From positions 1-26,081 of the forward strand of contig JAAAJB010000510.1 in the NCBI GenBank assembly GCA_016098155.1: a stretch of DNA of 26,081 nucleotides. The letters run 5' to 3'. The position numbers were made by a program, and so were the translations under genes. Below, one piece after another: positions 19,304 through 26,081 of this stretch. Numbering within the stretch: position 1 is the stretch's first letter; each line of letters starts with the position of its first letter. Source of the DNA: Actinomortierella ambigua. Taxonomy: Eukaryota; Mortierellomycota; Mortierellomycetes; Mortierellales; Mortierellaceae. Under the pieces are notes generated by a model that was not told the DNA's origin, did no database searches, and saw only the letters and a program-made list of their open reading frames with translations.

Positions 19304-22213
19304 ACCGTTGGCGTCGGCGGCCATCAGCTCCTGGCGCTTCGACAGGGCGTTGATGAGCGTGGTGTAGGTGACCTGATCGGGCTCGATCCCTCTCGCGCGC
19401 ATCATCTCCAAAAAGTCCAGGGCCAGTCCCGGCTGCTTTGACTTTTGTGCCAGGTGCATCAACACGTGGAACCCATGCTGGTCGAGTTCGAGTCTTGGGT
19501 CCTCCTGCAACAGCCGCGCAAACGTCTGGGCCGCGACCAGGTCGTGTCGATGACAATAGCCCTTGATCAACGTCGTCAACGTCGCCGAGTCGGGGTCGAC
19601 GCCGTATTTCTTGGGCATCCGCCGGAACAGCTCTAGGGCTTTGTCCATCTCCCCCGACGTCACAAACCCGTTCAGCAGTGTGTTGCAGATGTGCGCGTTC
19701 GGCGCCACCCCGTGCACCTTGGTCATGTCGTGGAAGAGCACCTCCGCCGCCTCAATGTTGTCCAGAAGCACATAGTGGTGGATCAGCGTACAATATGTCG
19801 CGTGGTCCGGTCGGATCTTGGCCAGCTTCATCGTTCGCAACAGCTCCTCGATCATCAACACGTGGTGTTGCACTTGCCGACCCGCCAACGTAGTCGTAGA
19901 GCCCATGTCGCCCTTTCGCCTATTTCCACCACCACCACCACTACCATTGTTGCGCACTTGACTGTTGGTGCGGTGATGGCGGCTAGAATGATGGATGGCC
20001 CTCGGCGTGAGCTGATGCACCATCAGATCCAGCATGATGTTAAACGTCCAGACATCTGGTTCAAGCCCTTGCCGAATCAGCTCGCGGTAGAGGCTCAAAG
20101 CGGCCTGAAGCCCTTCTTCCTGGCCACCGTTCCTTTTCTGTCGTTGTCCACCTTGTCCTCCTCCTCCTCCTCTTCCTCCGTAATGAGGCTTGGTCGACTT
20201 GATCAACAGATTGTACGTGACCGTCGACGGTGGCACACCATGCTCCATCATCTTGGCCGTCATCTCCTTGGCGAGGTCATACTCGCCCGTCTCGAGGTAG
20301 AGCTGGATGAGCGGGTTGAAGCAGCCCTGCGAAGGCGCCAACCCGCGTTGCAGGATCCAGTCCAGGATACGACGAGCACGCACACCATCCTGGCGGCGCG
20401 CATACTGGTTCAGGACGACATTGTAGGTCGAGGCGGATTCGGAAATGGTCGGGTTGGTCCTCATCTCCTGGAGGACCTTGAGGGCGTCGTTCATGCGGCC
20501 GCTCTGGGCAAGGGCCTGGACCAGCAGGCGATAGACACGTCCGTCCGGGTGCATGCTGGCATTGTCGGACTGCTTCATCTGCACAAAGAGCTCGACCACC
20601 TTGTTGGTCTCGCGCCGCTGCAGGTACGACTTCATGAGGTAGTAGTACGTCGTCGCATTGGCCATCACCCCATACTCGCTCAGCCCCTTGTAGAACCCAT
20701 AGCCGGTCTCGTACTGGCCCGCGTTAAAGTAGCCCGCCATCAGATTGTTGAACGTCTCAATGTCGGGCCGGATGTCGCTCAGCAACAGCGACTCGAGCGC
20801 CCGTTGCGACGACAGGAAATCCCGGTTGGCCAGGTAGCCGCGGATGAGGACGTTGAAGGTCGTTCGGGTCGGGTGGAGGCCTCGGGTGACCATCGCCTGA
20901 AAGGTCTCGGTGGCACGGTGGGTGTCGCTACCCACAAAGTATCCCTGGATAAGCGTGTTGTAGGTGTCGACCGCTGCCTGTTGCTCTGGTCCTAGATCCT
21001 TGCCAATGGAATCAAAACATTCCCGCAGCAGGCCCAACTCCCTCTCGTTCGCCAAGGCGCTCATCAGCTGGTGGTAGCGCGAGAGCCGAGTCGCAGGATC
21101 CGGGTACAGTGTCGACGACGCAATCCCATGCCGGATCCGATCCACCCACGACGGCAATTGATCACGCTCCTCCCAGAACCGCACCGTCCTGATCAGCGCC
21201 CGGTAAAGCTCCGTCATGTCCACCGACACAAAGGCATGTGTGTCGCCCAGTATCCGCTCAAGCATGCGAATGCGATCATTGTCCTCTTGAGAGAGTGGAG
21301 ATGGGCGGCGAATGGCTGCTGCTGCTGCTGTTGCTGCACCTGTTGGATCCAGTTTCAGGCTCTCAACCATCCGTACAAAATCGGCCCCTCCGATCGACGA
21401 CGCCTGCAAATGATGGACGGGATCCTTGACTGCCCCCCATCGTCGCGACAGATCCTCATACTGATCCCACCACTCGGTCACAGGCCTACGGAGATACAAA
21501 GACTTTTTGAGCTGATCCTCTGCTTTGTTGCCCCGTGAATGCTTCTGAACACGCCGGACTGCTATCCTCTCTAGCTCTTCCGGTCCATCGGCTTTTGGAA
21601 ACAATGTCCAGAATAAATCCCGAGGATCCTCTTCCAACTCCTCCTTTGGTAGCTGGTGTTGCTGTTGCTGCTGTTGTTGTTGTTGTTGTACGTCAGATAT
21701 CGGTGAACTCGTGGAAGACGAAATCTGCGGTGCTGTAGACGAGACCACAGTCTGGCTCGCAGCATACTCGTTGCGCAATGTTGGCAGGATGGATAGGTAT
21801 CGCCGTTGTGAGGCCCAGAGTAAGTACATCCGTGCAGCGGCCGAGATGGATCCCGGCAGAAACCGGGGTGTGGTGGATGCCTTCAACGTTGACAGCATGA
21901 TCGTTGAAGAGTCTGATCGAATGGAGGAGGAAGGCGAGGAGAGTGTGGCGGCGGCGGTTGTCGACCGGGAGGATGTCAGAATGGTTCTCCGCGAAGAGAA
22001 TGGGTAAACACGATCGCCTCCTGCCTTCCTCGATAGTGATCCAATCGAGCGCTGCTGCTGCTGCTGAAAAGTTGACCTGCCAGCCGTTGTGGTGCCGGAT
22101 TGCAACCCTGACGTGGTGTTGAAAAGGGAGGATGTACCGAGGTACCGCACCCGACAAAATACACATGAAAACGGCGAGCTGTCCCACAGCAGCCGCCTTG
22201 TTGGACTGTGCAT
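17645..22213 (-). CDS. Large pentatricopeptide-repeat (PPR) protein, probably mitochondrial
   Basis: A single open frame encodes 1522 residues. I chose the ATG at 22213-22211 because MHSPTRRLLWDSSPF begins an Arg/Ser-rich, acid-poor stretch typical of a mitochondrial presequence; an in-frame ATG 50 codons upstream lies in AT microsatellite sequence. About 15 PPR motifs of about 35 residues run from residue 416 to about 1075, for example DTYNTLIQGY, TTFNVLIRGY, STYNVVLNQY, VTYNLLIKS and VTYTTLINAL. Such helical repeats bind single-stranded RNA in organelles (processing, stability or translation). Gln runs lie near 175-186 and 1157-1168, an Ala run near 970-987, Gly-rich loops within repeats 8 and 9, and a strongly acidic stretch near 1272-1320. 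The C-terminal 200 residues are unassigned. No nuclease or other catalytic domain was recognised. The gene converges with the endosulfine gene. Confidence 0.93.
18711..18741. repeat. Trinucleotide repeat coding for Gln within the PPR gene
   Basis: A TTG/CTG run on the plus strand is read as CAA/CAG on the coding strand and gives about ten glutamines near residue 1160. Confidence 0.8.
19254..19302. repeat. CTG/GCT trinucleotide repeat coding for Ala within the PPR gene
   Basis: About sixteen near-perfect CTG units on the plus strand are read as GCA on the coding strand. They give a polyalanine tract inside the last-but-one PPR motif. Confidence 0.85.
21657..21689. repeat. Trinucleotide repeat coding for Gln, N-terminal region of the PPR gene
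   Basis: A TTG/CTG run on the plus strand codes for about ten glutamines near residues 175-186, between the presequence region and the conserved part. Confidence 0.8.
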
Positions 22214-24029
22214 CTTTAGGGGATAAAAAGGGAGAGGGAAGGGGAGAACGTGGCTGGATCGGTAACAAGCGCCGATGAATATTGTGAGGGCTCGACGGAT
22301 ATCTCGCCTGCAGCTGACAGAGAGGAAGAAAACACACAAACATATATATATATATATGAGCACTCGATATTAGGATGGTGTGCCAACAGAATATCGTCAA
22401 AGAACAACCTGTTGGCCTCGTGGCGAGTAAAAGGTGTTTGATTTTCACCTACCTCGGAGGCTTCGGAGGGTCTACTGTTTTTAGCAACTGATCAGGAAGG
22501 CAATTCCGAGCATGCAGCAGCAACTCATGCGGTGAAGAAAAAAAAATAAAAAGTCCGATTCAAAAGAAAAGAAATGGACCTGCCCCACTTGGCCCAGGAT
22601 GGAGACAGAGGGCAATGGAGAGAAAAGTAGGTATGGGGTAGGGGACAAGAAGGTAGTGAGAGAAGAGATGTGTGTGCTGGGTGGAGATGCGTGAAAGCCG
22701 GAGAACAAAAGAGGGTTAAAGAAGATCAGCCCCCAAAAGCTCGCGCACAAGAGAGAGAGAGGGTCAGGAACCAAAAAAACACGCCCACACACACATTCTC
22801 TCTCTCTTTCTCCGATTTGTGGCTTAGTCCATTTGAGGCAATTCCACTCCTACGGACGCGTGAGTAGCCTTGCCGTCAGTCGCACACACACACACACACC
22901 CCGTACCTATGGACTCCATGTCGCCGGAGAAGGATGGGTAATACATCCTTAACAGTCTGTCGTCTTCGACACCACATTATCATTTTGTGTGTGTTGTTGC
23001 TGTCATGGTTGAGCTTAACAGTGTGTGGAGTAAAGTGCGGTGTTAGGCTAAATATGATAACACGCTTCAAGACAAAGACTTTATTCCGCTTCTCACACAC
23101 GCGCACCCTTCTCGGATGACCCAATTCCCTTTTTGTGCCTGAGATATCCACGATAAACATGTCTACAGCAACAACTCTCTTTGTAGCATTGGCACTCTAT
23201 GCGCCTTCATCGACTCACGGGTCCATCTCCTCTCGACTGTATTTGGCTTCAAAAAAAAAAAAAAGTTAAAAAGGACAAACACTCACACACACCTTCCCTG
23301 CACAAAAACCTTGTCTTCCATTCATGTGCACATCTTCTCTTGGAAATGAGGTCTGCTTGATTTTTAGATTCTTGTTCTCGATGTCGCATTTCTCTCTGTT
23401 TGTGCAGCTAAAGAAGAAGAAGAGCTGAAAAGTCATGGCATTACGTTTTGATAAAGACGAGGACCAGCGAGAATCTGTTCCTGAAGAACTCCCACTTGAA
23501 GATTTTATATATTCTTTTATTCGCATATTGCTCCGTGTTCTGAATCCGGCATCATCTCAAGCTCGATAGGATGCAGATATATCCGTCTTGGCCGGTTTCC
23601 AGGTTTAGACCTTTCTGGCAAGTTGTTCAATCCACCAAACATTCAGCACAACATTACTTTTGAAACAATAAGGAAAGAAGGCCAACTTTGGCCCGTTTGC
23701 GGCGGTCTTTAACTTTCTGTCTATGGTAGTTTCATGATAATCCTGGGTTCCCTTCCATTCTCGGATTGTCGCCAGAATCCATAAAGCAAGAAAAATAAAA
23801 GAAAGAGATGGAAAGTTGACGAAAAGGACGGAGTTACCTGTACCTTTAGCTCATATCATTTTTGGGCCTCCCTCTTCCCTTTGTTTCCGTAGCAGACAGT
23901 CTATATCCTCTATTGTTGCAATGGGGCGGCCGTGTCTCGCACATCGCGTACAGGCACGACGCCGAGGAATGAAACCCTCTTTTGAGGCCCGTAAAAAAAA
24001 AATTGGCAATAAAGCAGCTCTCTTGTTCC
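22214..24029. other. Upstream region of the PPR gene and flank of the relic, no gene supported
   Basis: The first few hundred bases are the probable PPR promoter, with a TA microsatellite at 22340-22357. GA-, CA- and CT-type repeats follow between 22745 and 22900, and an A14 run is at 23251. Small open frames occur, including one at 23159-23269 with a hydrophobic N-terminus, but none has support. No RNA gene was recognised. Confidence 0.5.
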
Positions 24030-24251
24030 ATCTCGTTTTTCCTCTCACAAAACAACAACAGCCTGTATTGCTCGGCTACGCGGGCTTGAGCTTCTCGCCT
24101 ACTTCCTTCTCTAAGTCGGTGTCAAGTCAGGTGTGCGAACAGAACAAAAAACATTTCTGGCATGGGACAATTGCTCTGCATCGCAAGGTAGGCAACACTG
24201 AATCATACAAGGCATCATGTTCTGCGTGACCTTGACAGTGTCTAACGTTTC

Positions 24252-24289
<38 letters not shown>

Positions 24290-25430
24290 TTCAGCATATC
24301 AACACGATTCGGCATCCAGAGTTTGACCTATGGAACTGTCATAAGTAACGCCATCTTTTGATGGGGTCTTTCAAGACCGACGGTCACCACTTTCAGCTCC
24401 TGGGGGTTCACGAAGAAGTTCCTTCTGTCTGTTCAGTACAAACGATGCAGAAGGGATGGCATGCCCAGTCATCCCCAGTCTACTGTCGGAGGCGTCGACT
24501 ACTTTCTGATGGAAGCGAGGAATGTCGTTAAGACAGCGCAGGACGTCGAAGAACTCCTAGGCTGCTCGCCGCAGCAGTTCCATAAACAGGCTCATGTTCT
24601 CGGCATCGACCTTGGACAGACGTTTCATTGTCGACGCGAGTGCTGTGCGACCCAACCCGCCGATCGAGAGGCGGACGAAGAGGGGGAAACGTGGAGGCAG
24701 GAAGTGGCACGAGAGTGGAGCCAAAGAAGAGGAAGAGACGCAGAAGCAGGATGAAGCGCCAATTCAGTTCAAAGGAGCCAGTCAGCAATGACGGGGGTCA
24801 ACCTCCAACCTTTTTACAATTTTGCTGTCAAACAAAGAGCTGTGTTACAACCTATGCTAAAGTTTAGGCGTTGGGTGTGGAACGACAGAGAAGCAGCACA
24901 AGATGAGACCGCCAGCAAATAAACATGCGCTGGAAATGGGCGAACAAGACTCAGCAGCATCAAGATCCCAGCAAGCAGTCAGCCAAGACTCGCCATGGTT
25001 GATTACGAGCGTCAGCAATATCGAGACCTTCTTTCTGCCATCGCTTGGACAGAATTCCGTCGAGTACAGGAACTACAAGTAACATCTCGACAAGAACCTG
25101 GACCAGCTGGACAACTTCGACTATGATATAGATCGGCTCAAAAAAGTCCAGATAGCTCAGATCGTTCAGCTAGAGAGCAAAGCAGGATGAGGAGTACAGA
25201 CGAATGACCGACAGCCTTCTCAGGATGGTGGATGGGAGTGTCGGCGCTCGGAGGAAGGAGACGAACATGGTGACCATTGATGTTAGGTTGGGCAAGTTGT
25301 TATCTGCGTTCAATCTCACCCGCTGCACGAGCCATCCCAGTCATACTTTGTGGTTTTGGTATGCGATCCACCTATTCTACACTCGCATGCTAAAGCGTAT
25401 GAAAAAGCTTCCACAGTGTCCGCATTAGTA
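24030..25430 (+). pseudogene. Degenerate repeat-family gene with TnpB/Fanzor-like RuvC-I motif
   Basis: Fragments in all three plus-strand frames line up, in order, with a multicopy gene I associate with Mortierella genomes; that match is from memory. Segments: KKHFWHGTIALHRK (to 24189); a 105-base intron-like gap with a CT array and TTTCAG acceptor (24190-24294); INTIRHPEFDLW; MGSFKTDGHHFQLLG; NVVKTAQDVEELLG; VLGIDLGQTF (24596-24625); VDASAVRPNPP with a Lys/Arg/Gly-rich stretch; FAVKQRAVLQPMLKFRRW (about 24830-24880); a long helical part; then DSLLRMVDGSVGARR (about 25208-25252). Stops at 24346, 24789, 24920, 25080 and 25188 and several frameshifts show it is dead. IDLGQ resembles the first RuvC catalytic Asp motif of TnpB/Fanzor nucleases. 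The C-terminal zinc finger and the later RuvC residues are not recognisable here, so the Fanzor link is inference. Confidence 0.55.
24254..24286. repeat. CT dinucleotide microsatellite
   Basis: About sixteen CT units form the polypyrimidine tract just before the acceptor-like TTTCAG at 24290-24294 in the relic. Confidence 0.8.
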
Positions 25431-25924
25431 CCCAGTGCTTGCGTATATTCAGTAAGGACGCTGTGTGCTTGTGCTCTCACCTTTGGCGTACAAAGTTGTG
25501 TCTTGGAGAAAAACAATATTGTGCACTCAGCAAATTTGCAACCATAATATAATATCTAAAGCACACCACCTCGCGCAATTAAGAACGGACATAGTGACTG
25601 TGCAGAAAGACATGTAATATCCAGTGGTGCAACGAGATATTGTCTATACTTTGGAAACAAAAGGTTGCACTTGGAAGGATAGCGCGATATTCTGATGGAC
25701 ATTTGGCATAGAAAAAGTAGGGACTGTATCTCTCGTTTTCACAATGCAATGTCGGTAGCCAACAACTTCTTTCTTTCTTTCTTAGGCAATGGGTAGACAA
25801 CCACAGCGTACATGCCTGGACGATTTATTCACGCAGGGGCAAGAAGAGCTCATGGATTGCAAGTGGGGAGGTGAGATGTGAAAGACAGAGAGAAAATGAA
25901 GTTGCAACATCTTGCTCACGGCTC
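25431..25924. other. Spacer between the relic and the right-edge gene
   Basis: The stretch is AT-richer than its surroundings. No plus-strand gene was recognised. Its right part (25800-25924) is the likely 3' UTR of the minus-strand gene that enters from the right edge. Confidence 0.45.
25824..25829 (-). terminator. Poly(A) signal candidate for the right-edge cysteine-rich gene
   Basis: AATAAA on the minus strand lies about 96 bases after the stop at 25927-25925. It is well placed and supports the existence of that gene. Confidence 0.45.
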
Positions 25925-26081
25925 CTACGAACATGACTTCTGGCAAAAGCTTAAGTCCGGTATATCCTCGCTGGGGCAACAGACCAAATCCGGTCCCTGG
26001 CATTCTAAGATGGGACCCGCTATGGTCGCACACACACTTCCCTCGTCCTGTGCCTCCACCAAAGATACGATGATCGCTAGA
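25925..26081 (-). CDS. Small secreted cysteine-rich protein, C-terminal part (5' end outside window)
   Basis: The minus-strand frame entering at 26081 gives 51 residues before TAG at 25927-25925. It begins LAIIVSLVEA, which looks like the end of a signal peptide with a cleavage-type Ala, and continues QDEGSVCATI.... The mature part has six cysteines with spacing C-x9-C-x6-CC-x10-C-x3-C and ends QKSCS. It is acidic and has no Lys or Arg apart from one Lys. A C-C-CC-C-C order is shared by knottin-like and other small disulfide-rich secreted proteins; I cannot assign a family. The frame is too short and incomplete to stand out by length, and the evidence is the signal-peptide-like start, the Cys pattern and the AATAAA downstream. 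Function is unknown; an extracellular location is inferred. Confidence 0.55.
   Translation of the reverse strand, partial: LAIIVSLVEAQDEGSVCATIAGPILECQGPDLVCCPSEDIPDLSFCQKSCS

Noticed and set aside
19691..20995. 434-codon plus-strand frame opposite the PPR gene
   Set aside because: It is antisense to well-formed PPR motifs, and its Leu/Val/His/Arg-rich composition follows from the complementary codons.
22214..22363. Upstream in-frame ATG extending the PPR protein by 50 residues
   Set aside because: The extension is coded by a TA microsatellite and leader sequence (MLIYIYICLC). The ATG at 22213 gives a more typical mitochondrial presequence.
25316..25516. Minus-strand 66-codon frame with protein-like text (AQAHSVLTEYTQALGTNAD)
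   Set aside because: It overlaps the tail of the relic, has no homology I recognise and no exon context; it was left out for lack of support.

Overview
The window looks like nuclear DNA of a filamentous fungus, most likely an early-diverging one of the Mortierella type (Mortierellomycotina/Mucoromycota). This is inferred from the many short introns with GTAAGT-like donors, CTGAC/CTAAC branch points and YAG acceptors. It is also suggested by long CT-rich leaders, abundant simple repeats, glutamine/asparagine/serine homopolymers in proteins, and a degenerate repeat gene of a type I associate with Mortierella genomes. No rRNA, tRNA or CRISPR array was seen.

Layout, left to right. (1) 495-1363, minus: an unrecognised 239-residue protein with about three membrane segments, in two exons. 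(2) 1364-1960: divergent promoter. (3) 1961-7214, plus: nuclear tRNA exporter exportin-T (XPOT/Los1), nine exons, 1156 residues. (4) 7215-8187: convergent 3' ends. (5) 8188-12737, minus: a heterotrimeric G-protein alpha subunit, six exons, 395 residues, with non-standard residues at several normally invariant positions. (6) 12738-16095: about 3.4 kb of simple-sequence-rich divergent intergenic DNA, including a perfect 25-bp inverted repeat where the purine/pyrimidine strand bias flips. (7) 16096-17155, plus: an endosulfine/Igo protein, three exons, 115 residues. (8) 17645-22213, minus: a 1522-residue pentatricopeptide-repeat (PPR) protein with a probable mitochondrial presequence and low-complexity inserts inside several repeats. 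(9) 22214-24029: no convincing gene. (10) About 24030-25430, plus: a broken copy of a repeated gene with a TnpB/Fanzor-like RuvC-I motif. (11) 25925-26081, minus: the C-terminal end of a small secreted cysteine-rich protein that runs off the right edge.

The genes do not form one pathway. Four of them are conserved eukaryotic housekeeping or signalling genes: tRNA export, G-protein signalling, the Greatwall/Rim15-endosulfine-PP2A switch, and organelle RNA processing. The accessory part is the last 4 kb (gene relic plus cysteine-rich secreted protein). All multi-exon models were built by joining exons at phase-consistent splice sites and have not been checked against transcripts.
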